Source: an uncultured Brevibacillus sp. (GTDB lineage Bacteria; Bacillota; Bacilli; Brevibacillales; Brevibacillaceae). From it: a stretch of 64,000 nt of DNA. Below, in pieces: positions 8,455 to 18,068 of this stretch. Both the position numbers and the translations under genes were made by a program. Position 1 is the first letter of the stretch. Every line of letters starts with the position of its first letter. The notes below the pieces were generated by a model, which searched no databases, was not told the origin of the DNA, and was given only the letters and a program-made list of their open reading frames with translations. The stretch spans positions 1 through 64,000 of the forward strand of contig NZ_CANMZW010000025.1 in assembly GCF_947502445.1 (NCBI RefSeq). The letters run 5' to 3'.

Positions 8455-8577
8455 AAGGGGGTGCAAGTAGGGTCGCAATTCCTATTTCCTTGAAAACGTC
8501 TCGACGTTTCTCATGAGGATGGATGTGATCGTTAGGCGGTCAAGACCGCTTTGTATGTTTGAATAGGGGGTTTGTGG

Positions 8578-9510
8578 ATGTCGCGTTATTTACTAAAGAG
8601 AATTCTTATGATGGTACTCACCTTGTGGATTATTGTGACGCTGACGTTTTCACTCATGCATATGATTCCGGGTGACCCGTTTGCATCTGAGTCAGATCAA
8701 CTACCCGAGCAAATATTGCTGAACTTGCGTGCGAAATATCATTTGGATGAACCATTGCCAATGCAATATCTTTCTTATCTGAAAAGTTTGGCAATGCTTG
8801 ATTTAGGGCCATCGATCAAATCGGAGACACGTGGAGTCAACGACATGATCAAGGATGGATTTGGAGCTTCTGCACTTATCGGCTTGCAAGCAATCGCTGT
8901 CGCCTTGTTTTTCGGACTACTTTTCGGAACGATTGCCGCTCTGAACCGAAATACATGGATTGACTACGCTGCAATGGTTATGGCCGTACTCGGAATTGCC
9001 GTTCCCAGCTTCATCATGGCACCGTTGCTGATCAATTACTTGGCGATCAAATTGCCGCTCTTTCCAGTTGCCACACTTGCGAGCTGGAAGCACTCGGTTC
9101 TGCCATCGCTGGCACTGGCCTTTGGACCATTGGCCATCATTACACGCTACATGCGGACAAGCATGATTGACGTGATGAATCAGAATTACATAAAAACAGC
9201 GGAAGCAAAAGGAATTCCAATGTTTTTAATTGTGATCAAACACGGGATTCGCAATGCGATTTTGCCGGTAGTTACCTTCTTAGGGCCACTTGTAGCAGGG
9301 TTACTCACCGGAACCTTCGTTGTCGAAAAGATTTTCGCAGTTCCCGGTATCGGTAAGTACTTCGTAGATGGCATATTCAATCGAGATTATCCTGTTATTT
9401 TGGGAACGACTGTTTTTTACAGCGCAATCTTGGTACTCATTATTTTCTTGATTGATCTGGCTTATCTGTTTATCGATCCACGAATCAAATTGTCGAGTAG
9501 GGGGAGGTAG
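8578..9510 (+). CDS. Peptide ABC transporter permease (DppB/OppB type)
   Basis: A 310-residue inner-membrane permease. The first helix is in RILMMVLTLWIIVTLTFSLMH, and the signature HMIPGDPF follows. The cytoplasmic EAA loop reads EAKGIPMFLIVIKHGIRN, and the end has the PGIGKYFVDGIFNRDY motif common to DppB/OppB. Six helices are expected. The ATG at 8578 is preferred over a TTG two codons earlier because the TAGGGGG site then has normal spacing. It is the first gene of a five-gene transporter operon, three bases from the next permease, and length is typical. Confidence 0.92.
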   Translation: MSRYLLKRILMMVLTLWIIVTLTFSLMHMIPGDPFASESDQLPEQILLNLRAKYHLDEPLPMQYLSYLKSLAMLDLGPSIKSETRGVNDMIKDGFGASALIGLQAIAVALFFGLLFGTIAALNRNTWIDYAAMVMAVLGIAVPSFIMAPLLINYLAIKLPLFPVATLASWKHSVLPSLALAFGPLAIITRYMRTSMIDVMNQNYIKTAEAKGIPMFLIVIKHGIRNAILPVVTFLGPLVAGLLTGTFVVEKIFAVPGIGKYFVDGIFNRDYPVILGTTVFYSAILVLIIFLIDLAYLFIDPRIKLSSRGR

Positions 9511-9513
9511 CCT

Positions 9514-10458
9514 GTGGCGATGGATCAATCGGTAAATGAGTTATTTCGACCAAAGGCACAAAAGACAGATGGACAGATCGTCCAAATGCGACCAAGCCTC
9601 ACTCACTTTCAACAAGTTGCACGAAAGCTGGTAAAAAACAAACTGGCGATGCTTGGTCTCATTCTCATTGTAGGCATGGTGCTCATGGCAGGAATTGGCC
9701 CGCATCTGGTGCCATATAGCTACTCCGATCAGAGTCTGCTTACGGCGAATCAAGAATTATCGAGCGAGCATTGGTTCGGGACGGATGAGCTGGGACGTGA
9801 TATGTTCTCACGTACCTGGTACGGGGCACGCATCTCGCTCATTATCGGGGTTACAGCGGCATTGATTGACCTTGTGATCGGTGTAACGGTTGGCGGTATT
9901 GCCGGTTACATGGCTGGAAGAGGAAAACGCGGAGACCGAATCGACACGATCATCATGCGCATCATTGAGGTTTTGTATGGTCTGCCATATTTGCTCGTAG
10001 TCATCATGCTGATGGTCGTGATGGAGCCAGGTATTCTTACGATCATCATCGCTTTGTCCGCAACAGGCTGGACGGGTATGGCTCGCCTGGTTCGTGGACA
10101 GATCCTGCAGCTCAAAAATCAGGAGTTTATCCTGGCTGCACAAGTGCTTGGAGCCAAGTTCCCACGAATTTTATTGCGTCATCTTATCCCGAATACGATT
10201 GGAGTTATCATCGTAAACCTCACCTTTACGATTCCGTCCGCGATCTTTGCGGAATCCTTTCTCAGCTTCCTCGGCTTAGGTGTACAAGCTCCTGTAGCCA
10301 GCTGGGGCACGATGACAAACGATGCGTTAGGGGTCATTTTAACAGGGGATTGGTGGAGATTGTTCTTCCCGGCCTTGATGATCTCACTTACGATGTTCGC
10401 TTTTAACGTGTTCGGGGACGGCCTGCAGGATGCATTAGACCCACGGATACGTGAATAA
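9514..10458 (+). CDS. Peptide ABC transporter permease (DppC/OppC type)
   Basis: The second permease, 314 residues. It has a cytoplasmic N-terminal extension before the first helix (MLGLILIVGMVLMAGIG), the DppC/OppC-specific segment HWFGTDELGRDMFSR, and the EAA loop AAQVLGAKFPRILLRHLIPN. It ends DGLQDALDPRIRE, typical of the subfamily. The start is a GTG at 9514 behind GGGGGAGGT; an ATG two codons later is too far from that site. It pairs with the upstream permease to form the membrane channel. Confidence 0.93.
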   Translation: MAMDQSVNELFRPKAQKTDGQIVQMRPSLTHFQQVARKLVKNKLAMLGLILIVGMVLMAGIGPHLVPYSYSDQSLLTANQELSSEHWFGTDELGRDMFSRTWYGARISLIIGVTAALIDLVIGVTVGGIAGYMAGRGKRGDRIDTIIMRIIEVLYGLPYLLVVIMLMVVMEPGILTIIIALSATGWTGMARLVRGQILQLKNQEFILAAQVLGAKFPRILLRHLIPNTIGVIIVNLTFTIPSAIFAESFLSFLGLGVQAPVASWGTMTNDALGVILTGDWWRLFFPALMISLTMFAFNVFGDGLQDALDPRIRE

Positions 10459-10486
10459 TCTCACCGGGGGATAGGAGGAATCAGAC

Positions 10487-11509
10487 ATGACAGATCATTT
10501 GCTGCAAGTAGAGAACCTCCGGGTACATTTTAAAACCTACGGAGGAGAGGTTCAGGCGGTCCGAGGAGTGACCTTTCATGTGGATCGCGGCGAAACGGTT
10601 GCGGTAGTCGGGGAGAGTGGCTGTGGCAAGAGTGTTACCGCCCAAGCCATTATGGGCTTGATCCCGAATCCGCCTGGGCGAATCGTCGACGGGAAGATTA
10701 CTTTCGACGGAAAATCAATCACAGAGATGTCCAAAAAGGAACTTTTAGCCGTGCGCGGTTCAGAGATCGGGATGGTTTTTCAGGACCCGATGACCGCTCT
10801 CAACCCAACCATGAGGGTCGGAACGCAAATTGTCGAAGGATTTGTGCGGACACATAACGTCAGCAAAGAGGAAGCGCGCAAAAAAGCGATCGAAATGCTG
10901 CGATTAGTCGGAATTCCTGATCCAGAGAAACGAGTGGACCAGTATCCGCATGAATTTTCAGGTGGAATGAGGCAGCGTGTTGTAATTGCCATTGCCCTCG
11001 CGAATACACCTAAGCTCGTCATTGCCGACGAACCAACGACAGCCTTGGATGTGACCATTCAGGCACAGATTCTTGATTTGCTCAGAGAGCTGCAAGAGAA
11101 GCAGCAGCTTTCCATCGTCATCATCACACACGATCTCGGAGTCGTTGCGGAAATCGCCCATCGTGCGGTAGTCATGTATGCAGGAGTCGTAGTGGAAACA
11201 GGCTCGGTTGAAGATATTTTCGCGAGTCCGAAGCACCCGTACACATGGGGCCTCATGCGCTCCTTGCCACGTATTGACGGTACTGAAAAAGAACGGCTAG
11301 TTCCGATTGTAGGATCTCCGCCTGACTTGTTTGATCCGCCAAAAGGTTGTCCGTTTGCAGCCCGTTGCCAATTTGCGATGGAAATCTGCGAACAACAGAT
11401 GCCGTCGGTCACTGATTTTGAAAATGGTCATCAGGCTATATGCTGGCTGCACGATTCACGAGCACCCAAGATCGACGAACTGGTGGCAGCAGGGAGGCAG
11501 GCAGGATGA
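10487..11509 (+). CDS. Peptide ABC transporter ATP-binding protein (DppD/OppD type)
   Basis: A cytosolic ATPase of 340 residues. The Walker A reads GESGCGKS, the ABC signature is SGGMRQRV, and the Walker B LVIADEPTT is followed by the switch ITHDLG. The C-terminal oligopeptide-transporter extension (KHPYTWGLM, then CPFAARC with further cysteines) is the region that binds an iron-sulfur cluster in some DppD proteins. GATAGGAGGAATC lies upstream of the ATG. It ends in an ATGA overlap with the second ATPase, so the two should be made in equal amounts and act as a heterodimer. Confidence 0.94.
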   Translation: MTDHLLQVENLRVHFKTYGGEVQAVRGVTFHVDRGETVAVVGESGCGKSVTAQAIMGLIPNPPGRIVDGKITFDGKSITEMSKKELLAVRGSEIGMVFQDPMTALNPTMRVGTQIVEGFVRTHNVSKEEARKKAIEMLRLVGIPDPEKRVDQYPHEFSGGMRQRVVIAIALANTPKLVIADEPTTALDVTIQAQILDLLRELQEKQQLSIVIITHDLGVVAEIAHRAVVMYAGVVVETGSVEDIFASPKHPYTWGLMRSLPRIDGTEKERLVPIVGSPPDLFDPPKGCPFAARCQFAMEICEQQMPSVTDFENGHQAICWLHDSRAPKIDELVAAGRQAG

Positions 11510-12453
11510 GCGAAGCGTTGGTTGAAGTAAAAAATGTAAAAAAGCATTTTGAGATTGGCAACGGGGTAACGTTGAAAGCGGTGGATGGCGTAACTTTTAC
11601 CATCAATCGAGGCGAGACCTTGGGGCTGGTAGGAGAGAGCGGATGCGGTAAATCCACGCTGGGCAGGACGATGATTCGCCTCTATGAAAATACAGATGGC
11701 GAAGTTCTTTTTAAAGGAAAGAATGCTCACCAGATCAAAGGAAAAGATGCCGCTCAGTTTCACCGAGACGTCCAAATGATCTTTCAGGACCCGCAAGCAA
11801 GTCTCAATCCGCGAATGACCGTCATGGATATTATTGCCGAGGGGCTGGATATTCACGGATTGTCCCGCGGGGCGAGAGCGGATCGGGTGAAGGAATTGCT
11901 GGAGCTTGTCGGGCTTTCCAAAGCACATGCAAGCCGATTCCCGCATGAATTCAGTGGCGGTCAAAGACAGCGTATCGGGATAGCCCGCGCTCTCGCTGTG
12001 GAGCCGGAGTTTATCATCGCGGACGAGCCGATTTCCGCACTCGATGTGTCCATTCAAGCTCAGGTTGTCAATCTATTAGAAGACCTGCAGCAAGACAGAG
12101 GACTTACTTACTTGTTTATTGCCCATGATCTCTCCATGGTAAAACATATCTCGACGAGAATTGGCGTGATGTATTTAGGAAAAATGGTGGAAATGGCGAG
12201 CAGCTTTGAGCTGTATGCTGAGCCACTGCATCCATACACACAGGCACTTTTATCGTCTATTCCGATACCAGATCCAACAGTTGCGCGGGAGCGAATTATT
12301 TTGCAGGGGGATTTACCGAGCCCTGCCAATGCTCCTAGCGGCTGCGTATTTCGAACACGCTGCCCGAAGGCTACGCCGCAGTGCGCTGCGGAGGTTCCTG
12401 AGTGGAAAGAAGTAGGGTCTAACCACTGGGTTGCTTGTCATCTCTATCAGTAG
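11506..12453 (+). CDS. Peptide ABC transporter ATP-binding protein (DppF/OppF type)
   Basis: The partner ATPase, 315 residues. It carries Walker A GESGCGKST, Q-loop MIFQDPQASLNP, signature SGGQRQRIG, Walker B FIIADEPIS and IAHDLS. The C-terminal HPYTQALLSSIP and the Cys pair (CVFRTRC) are typical of OppF/DppF. The start is the ATG at 11506, which overlaps the stop of the preceding gene and sits behind GCAGGCAGG; the longer open frame upstream only reads through the neighbour. Confidence 0.94.
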   Translation: MSEALVEVKNVKKHFEIGNGVTLKAVDGVTFTINRGETLGLVGESGCGKSTLGRTMIRLYENTDGEVLFKGKNAHQIKGKDAAQFHRDVQMIFQDPQASLNPRMTVMDIIAEGLDIHGLSRGARADRVKELLELVGLSKAHASRFPHEFSGGQRQRIGIARALAVEPEFIIADEPISALDVSIQAQVVNLLEDLQQDRGLTYLFIAHDLSMVKHISTRIGVMYLGKMVEMASSFELYAEPLHPYTQALLSSIPIPDPTVARERIILQGDLPSPANAPSGCVFRTRCPKATPQCAAEVPEWKEVGSNHWVACHLYQ

Positions 12454-12491
12454 CAGTTCGATTTTATCTTAATTATACAGGGGGAAACATT

Positions 12492-14129
12492 GTGAAGAAA
12501 TTTGCAGCCTTCGCTTTGTCGCTATCACTTGTTGTGCCAGCTCTTGCAGCTTGCGGTGGTGGCGGCAGTACAGCTCCGGCAGGTGGAGGAACATCCACGA
12601 GCACGCCTGGCGCTGCGGTGAAACAAGAAGTCGTATTTAACGCCAAATCTGAGCCACCTGACTTGAACCCGCTCACATCAACAGACACCACATCCTTCTG
12701 GATCATGGACCACTTGGGTGAAGGTCTGTACACAAAAGACAAAGACGGCAATCCAATTCTGGGTACTGCCAAAGAAGTAAAGCTGTCTGACGACAAACTG
12801 AAATACACATTCATTTTGCGTGACGATGCCAAATGGACAAATGGCGAGCCAGTAACTGCTGAAGACTTCGCCTACACATTCATGAAGCACATCGATCCAG
12901 CTACAGCTTCTACGACTGCTTACCTGCTGTACTACATCAAAGGTGCAGAAGCGTATAACAAAGGTACAGGGAAGGCAGAAGATGTAGGAATCAAAGCAGT
13001 AGACGAAAAAACGCTGGAAATCGAATTGGTAGCTCCGACTTCTTACTTCGATAAAATGCTGGCAACACGCTATTGGCACCCAATCAACAAAAAAGCGGCA
13101 GAAGCGAACCCAAAATGGGCTGCGAATGCAGACAGCTACATCTCCAATGGCGCGTACAAGCTAGTTTCTTGGAAGCATGATTCCGAGCTGGTCATTGAAA
13201 AGAACGAAAACTTCTGGAACAAAGACGATGTGAAGATGGACAAGATCACTTGGAAAATGGTGAACGACGCGACAACTTCGTATCAAATGTATAAGAGTGG
13301 AGAGCTTGATTTTAACAAAGAAATGTCATCTGACATTCTTGCCCAGGCAAAATCGAGCCCAGACTATAAATCCGTTCCTTATTATGGTACGTACATGTAC
13401 ATGTTCAACGTAACAAAGGAGCCATTTACAAATAAAAAAGTACGTCGTGCATTTGCAATGTCGGTCGACCGTAAAGCCTTGACAGAAATGGTTAGCCAAG
13501 GTGGAGAAACACCTGCATACTCCATGGTACCTCGTGGAGCAATCACCCCATCTGGAAAAGACTTCCGTGAAGAAGGCGGCGACTACTTCAAGGAAGATTT
13601 TGAAGAGGCGAAGAAGCTGCTTGCAGAAGGGATGCAGGAAGAAGGCTGGTCTACACTGCCAGAAGTAACTCTCATGTACAACACGGATGAAAGCCACAAG
13701 AAAATTGCTCAGGCCATGCAAGAAATGTTCAAGAAAAACCTTGGTGTAGAAGTAAAAATGACGAACCAAGAGTGGAAAGTATATCTGGATACAACGAGAC
13801 AGAAAAACTACCAAATGGGCCGTATGGGTTGGGTAGGTCAAATCAGCGACCCAGCATTCAACCTCGACTACTACCTGGGTGACAGCCCGAACAACCGCAC
13901 TGGTTGGATAAACAAAGACTATGATGCTTTGAATATGGCAGCAAAAGTAGAACAAGATCCTAATAAGCGTATGGAACTCTTGCACAAAGCGGAAGAGATT
14001 TTGATGGATGACATGCCATTTATCCCGGTATATCACTATCAACAAAACTACCTGGTGAAACCAGGCCTCGAAGGTCTGACTTACCCAGTTAACGCATTCC
14101 CAAGTGCACGTTGGGCAACAAAAAAATAA
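12492..14129 (+). CDS. Peptide-binding lipoprotein of the ABC transporter (SBP family 5)
   Basis: A 545-residue extracellular receptor anchored as a lipoprotein. The signal peptide reads VKKFAAFALSLSLVVPALAAC, with lipobox LAAC and a Gly/Ser/Thr-rich linker after the cysteine. The mature protein has the family-5 features KWTNGEPVTAEDF near residue 115 and the repeated YNKG/YKSGELDFN lobes. The GTG start at 12492 lies behind CAGGGGGAAA; a longer open frame would hide the signal peptide and is rejected. As the last transporter gene before a terminator it is likely the most abundant product. It resembles DppA/OppA; ligand length preference is unknown. Confidence 0.93.
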   Translation: MKKFAAFALSLSLVVPALAACGGGGSTAPAGGGTSTSTPGAAVKQEVVFNAKSEPPDLNPLTSTDTTSFWIMDHLGEGLYTKDKDGNPILGTAKEVKLSDDKLKYTFILRDDAKWTNGEPVTAEDFAYTFMKHIDPATASTTAYLLYYIKGAEAYNKGTGKAEDVGIKAVDEKTLEIELVAPTSYFDKMLATRYWHPINKKAAEANPKWAANADSYISNGAYKLVSWKHDSELVIEKNENFWNKDDVKMDKITWKMVNDATTSYQMYKSGELDFNKEMSSDILAQAKSSPDYKSVPYYGTYMYMFNVTKEPFTNKKVRRAFAMSVDRKALTEMVSQGGETPAYSMVPRGAITPSGKDFREEGGDYFKEDFEEAKKLLAEGMQEEGWSTLPEVTLMYNTDESHKKIAQAMQEMFKKNLGVEVKMTNQEWKVYLDTTRQKNYQMGRMGWVGQISDPAFNLDYYLGDSPNNRTGWINKDYDALNMAAKVEQDPNKRMELLHKAEEILMDDMPFIPVYHYQQNYLVKPGLEGLTYPVNAFPSARWATKK

Positions 14130-14130
14130 G

Positions 14131-14159
14131 AAAAAAGAGGAGATTCTCCTCTTTTTTCT
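14131..14159 (+). terminator. Terminator after the binding-protein gene
   Basis: Perfect AAAAAAGAGGAG / CTCCTCTTTTTT stem with a three-base loop and T-run. Some read-through to the downstream peptidases is possible, since no strong promoter is obvious in the 50-base gap. Confidence 0.85.
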
Positions 14160-14212
14160 CTTTACATACGAACACTAAACATACAAACACCGACAAGAGA
14201 GGATGATTTCCC

Positions 14213-16006
14213 ATGATCATGGACTATCTACAAGTGAAATCAGCATATCAATTGAAGGTGGTACCGAAAAAACGAGAGCTGACCTTTTTGAGCAAATTGA
14301 CAGGTATCGCGCAATTGTATCGATGGAATGAGGAGAGCCTGAAAGCCGAGCAGATCACATCTTTGCCAGATCGGGTTGTCGAAGTGGACCATTCTCCATG
14401 CGGAACAAAAACGATAGTGGGCATGGATTGTAAAGGCGACGAGCGGCAGCAGTTCTTTTTGCTCACGGAAAATGGGACAAATGTAAAACCCCTCACAGAA
14501 GCACCTGCCCACTTTCATTATTTCGGAGGCTGGTCGCCATGCAGCCAAAAAATCGCCTGGTCGAGTAACCGACGTCATCCGCGCTGCTTTGATATTTTTG
14601 TTCAGGATGTGGAGAGTGGCGAATATGAGGAAGTGTTCCGCTATGACGGACGATGTGATCCGGTAGGCTGGCTTCCGGATGGCACGGGTCTGATCTTTAG
14701 TGTCCAAGAAACCAACATCGACAATTCGCTCTATCTTCTCCATTTGCAAACGAAGGCAGCTCAGAAGCTTCCGATATGTACGCATAATGCCCGGTATCAT
14801 TCGTTGCAGCTAACCAAAGGCGGCAAGCATGGGTATCTTGTTACGGACCGAGACGAAAATACGATGGCATTATGCAGCTTTAGTCTCGATAATGCCGAGC
14901 TGCAGCCACTTGTTCATGTGCCAAAATGGGATATTGAGGAAGTCAAGCTGTCTGCGGATGAAAAGACATTGGCGTTTTCTATTAATGAAGGCGGCAGATC
15001 GACTCTTTCTTTGTTCCAGGTGGACGACAAGCAGTGGCAAAAGATTGATAACATCCCACAAGGAGTCATCACTTCACTGTCTTGGATAACAGAAGACCAG
15101 CTTGGATTCGTGTTGAAAAGTCCAACACTACCAGGAGATGTGTGGACGTATACGATTTCCACGAAAACCAGCAAGAAAGTGACGACAATCGGACAGTCGG
15201 AAGCAATCGAGGCAACCTTGATTGAGCCGGAATTACGCTCGTTTGCTTCATTCGATGGTCTGGAGGTTCCGTATTTTCTGTATGCCAAAGAACAGAAAGA
15301 AAATAGTCCTGTCGTGGTTTATGTACATGGTGGGCCAGAAAGCCAAATCCGCGCTGAATATCATCCAGTGTTTCAATACCTGGCTAACCAAGGCTTTACG
15401 GTAGTCGCTCCAAATGTTCGTGGAAGCATGGGATACGGTCGAGAATACGTAAAGCTAGACGATGTACGCAAGCGTATGGATTCAGTAGCGGATTTGGCGT
15501 GGCTAGTGAAGGACTTGTCCAAGCTAGAAACGGTGAATCCACATGCAATCGGGATTATGGGCAGAAGCTACGGGGGCTTTATGGTTTTGGCAGCGCTTAC
15601 ACATTATCCAGACCTGTGGGCAGCTGGTGTCGACATCGTCGGGATTTCGCATTTCCGTACCTTCCTCGAAAATACGGGTGAATGGAGACGCAGGCTGCGT
15701 GAGGTAGAATATGGCTCGCTTGAGCACGACAGCGACTTCTTTGAAGAAATTGCGCCACTCAATCACTCGGAAAAAATCAAAGCGCCACTGCTTGTGTTCC
15801 ACGGACGCAACGATACTCGTGTACCAGTGACCGAAGCAGAACAGTTGGTAGCAGACATGCAAGGTAGAGGACAGCAGGTGGATTTACACATTTTCGAGGA
15901 TGAGGGTCACTTCACAGAAAAGCTGGACAACCATATTACGTTGAATCAAAAGATCACCCAGTTTTTTATGCAGCAATTAATGATGTCCACAAATGAAAAG
16001 GAGTGA
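14213..16006 (+). CDS. S9-family (prolyl oligopeptidase type) serine peptidase
   Basis: A 597-residue peptidase with an N-terminal beta-propeller of about 340 residues and a C-terminal alpha/beta hydrolase. The propeller blades carry weak TolB/WD-like repeats such as WSPCSQKIAWSSNR. The catalytic triad is readable as Ser452 in GRSYGGF, Asp534 in HGRNDTRV and His566 in DEGHF, and an HGGPESQ oxyanion segment is present. It has no signal peptide, so it should act in the cytoplasm on imported peptides. The ATG at 14213 follows AGAGAGGAT. It is eight bases from a second S9 gene and directly downstream of the peptide importer, which argues for joint use. Confidence 0.9.
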   Translation: MIMDYLQVKSAYQLKVVPKKRELTFLSKLTGIAQLYRWNEESLKAEQITSLPDRVVEVDHSPCGTKTIVGMDCKGDERQQFFLLTENGTNVKPLTEAPAHFHYFGGWSPCSQKIAWSSNRRHPRCFDIFVQDVESGEYEEVFRYDGRCDPVGWLPDGTGLIFSVQETNIDNSLYLLHLQTKAAQKLPICTHNARYHSLQLTKGGKHGYLVTDRDENTMALCSFSLDNAELQPLVHVPKWDIEEVKLSADEKTLAFSINEGGRSTLSLFQVDDKQWQKIDNIPQGVITSLSWITEDQLGFVLKSPTLPGDVWTYTISTKTSKKVTTIGQSEAIEATLIEPELRSFASFDGLEVPYFLYAKEQKENSPVVVYVHGGPESQIRAEYHPVFQYLANQGFTVVAPNVRGSMGYGREYVKLDDVRKRMDSVADLAWLVKDLSKLETVNPHAIGIMGRSYGGFMVLAALTHYPDLWAAGVDIVGISHFRTFLENTGEWRRRLREVEYGSLEHDSDFFEEIAPLNHSEKIKAPLLVFHGRNDTRVPVTEAEQLVADMQGRGQQVDLHIFEDEGHFTEKLDNHITLNQKITQFFMQQLMMSTNEKE

Positions 16007-16013
16007 ATGATGC

Positions 16014-18029
16014 ATGACAGCGATCAAACGTGGTATTACGGCAGAAGATTTGTATCAAATCCGGTATACAAGTGATCCACAGCTATCTCCCGATGGAAAA
16101 TCGGTTGCTTTCGTGGAGACGATGATTGACGAAGACCGCCAGTATCGAAACCATTTGGTATTACAATCACTGGATACAAAAGACCTGACATCCTTGACCA
16201 CAGGCACCGTGCGTGATACGTTTCCTCGCTGGTCGCCAGATGGTGAGACAATCAGCTTTGTTTCTAACCGTTCAGGTACGCCGCAAATCTGGTTAATCGA
16301 TGCAAAAGGAGGGGAAGCACGACAGCTGACCCACTGCAAAACGGGCGTATCTAACCCAGTTTGGTCCCCAGACGGCAAACATATCGTATTTTCATCTATG
16401 CTGTCCCCAGAAGACTCGTTTTCAGATGTAGAGGGCGAAGCAAAAAAAGAAGCACAAAAAGCAATCGTAGTTAACCGGATGAAGTACAAGTCTGATGATC
16501 ATGGATACATCTATGACAAATGCAAGCAGCTCGCCATAGTCAATGTAGAGAGCGGAGAAATGAGAGCGATTAGTGAAGGCCCGTACAATCATACAGTTGG
16601 AGCATGGTCTCCAAATGGCGAGTGGCTGGCGGTTACTGCAAATCAAGCTGAAAATCCGGACAAGCAGCATAGCATCGATGTCTACCTGGTTCCATTTTCA
16701 GGAGGGGAATGGAAGAAGGTAACGAAAAGTAAAGGAACATTCTTTTTTCCGACCTGGTCACCCGACGGGAAAAAGCTAGCTCTTATTGGCAGCGAATCGG
16801 ATACACATCTCCATGCTGCTCAGAAAAGAGTTTGGGTCTACAACCTCGAGAATGATGTGCAAACTTGCATTACAGCTGAGTGGGACGTTCAGGTGGGAGA
16901 TTCTACGATTGGGGATGTACGCTCCCCGGGTCATCCGAATCCTGGAGCTGTGTGGACAGAAGATGGCAAAGGAATGTACTTCATCGCAAGTGAGCGTGGT
17001 AATTCCGGTATCTATCATACGACTCTGGACGGGCAGATCACGCAGATTGTAGGAGGAAATCGCAATGTATACGGATTTTCCCTGCATGAAAAGGCACAGA
17101 AGCTGATTTTGGTCGTAAGTGATACCGCAAGGCCGGGTGATTTGGTTGAGGTGAATCTCGATACCAAAGAAGAACAGCGCTTGACAGATGTTAATTATGA
17201 CCTGTTTGCTGAGCTGGAGTTTCCTGCTGTGGAGGAAATCGAATTCGAAGCGGAGGATGGCTGGAAGCTTCACGGATGGATGATGAAGCCAGTTGGATAT
17301 CAGCAAGGTCAAAAATATCCGATGGTTTTGCAAATTCACGGTGGTCCTCACTCGATGTACGGAAACACGTATTTTCATGAATTCCAGGTTCTGGCTGCAA
17401 AAGGCTACGCGGTTCTCTACACCAATCCACGCGGCAGCTTTGGCTATGGAGAGCGATTTGTCCAGGCGTGCTGCGGCGATTACGGCGGAAACGATTATCG
17501 TGATCTGATGAGTGCCGTAAAATACGCGTGCAACCATTTTGACTTCATCGATGAAACCAGACTCGGGGTTACGGGAGGCAGCTACGGCGGATTAATGACC
17601 AACTGGATTGTAGGTCAAACCAATCAATTCAAAGCAGCCGTTACTGATCGCAGCATTTGCAACTGGCTGAGCTTTTACGGTGTCAGTGATATTGGCTACT
17701 ACTTTACAGCGGAAGAAATTATGGCAAATCCGTTTGACAATCCGGAAAAAATGTGGCATCATTCACCGCTCCGCTTGGCTGCCAATATCGAAACGCCACT
17801 GTTGATCATGCATGGTGAACAAGATCATCGGTGCCCGATTGAGCAGGCAGAACAATTGTATATTGCACTGCGCTACCATGATAAGGCACCTGTTTCGTTC
17901 ATCCGTTTCCCTGGCGCTAGCCACGAGCTGTCGCGCAGCGGCGATCCACAGCAGCGTGTCCTTCGCTTGCAGTATACAGCAGACTGGTTTGAAAGCTATT
18001 TGCTGACGGCTGAAAAGGCGTCGGTGTAG
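16014..18029 (+). CDS. S9-family serine peptidase (acylaminoacyl/dipeptidyl peptidase type)
   Basis: A 671-residue cytosolic S9 peptidase. It has several clear TolB-like propeller motifs (LSPDGKSVAFV, RWSPDGETISFVSNRSG, WSPDGKHIVFSS, WSPDGKKLALIG), then an alpha/beta hydrolase. The catalytic residues are Ser523 in TGGSYGGL, Asp604 in EQDHRC and His637 in GASHEL. The oxyanion segment is HGGPHSMYG. The ribosome site AAAAGGAGTGA precedes the ATG at 16014. Length and motif order fit acylaminoacyl-peptidase-like enzymes that trim short peptides. It is a diverged neighbour of the preceding S9 gene, not a recent tandem copy. Confidence 0.92.
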   Translation: MTAIKRGITAEDLYQIRYTSDPQLSPDGKSVAFVETMIDEDRQYRNHLVLQSLDTKDLTSLTTGTVRDTFPRWSPDGETISFVSNRSGTPQIWLIDAKGGEARQLTHCKTGVSNPVWSPDGKHIVFSSMLSPEDSFSDVEGEAKKEAQKAIVVNRMKYKSDDHGYIYDKCKQLAIVNVESGEMRAISEGPYNHTVGAWSPNGEWLAVTANQAENPDKQHSIDVYLVPFSGGEWKKVTKSKGTFFFPTWSPDGKKLALIGSESDTHLHAAQKRVWVYNLENDVQTCITAEWDVQVGDSTIGDVRSPGHPNPGAVWTEDGKGMYFIASERGNSGIYHTTLDGQITQIVGGNRNVYGFSLHEKAQKLILVVSDTARPGDLVEVNLDTKEEQRLTDVNYDLFAELEFPAVEEIEFEAEDGWKLHGWMMKPVGYQQGQKYPMVLQIHGGPHSMYGNTYFHEFQVLAAKGYAVLYTNPRGSFGYGERFVQACCGDYGGNDYRDLMSAVKYACNHFDFIDETRLGVTGGSYGGLMTNWIVGQTNQFKAAVTDRSICNWLSFYGVSDIGYYFTAEEIMANPFDNPEKMWHHSPLRLAANIETPLLIMHGEQDHRCPIEQAEQLYIALRYHDKAPVSFIRFPGASHELSRSGDPQQRVLRLQYTADWFESYLLTAEKASV

Positions 18030-18068
18030 TAGACATTCTAATAGGAAGCGATAAGGAGGCATTCCGTT

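Noticed and set aside
8424..8577. Riboswitch or T-box in the peptide-transport leader
   Set aside because: Only short unrelated hairpins are present, with no T-box sequence and no terminator before the first gene.
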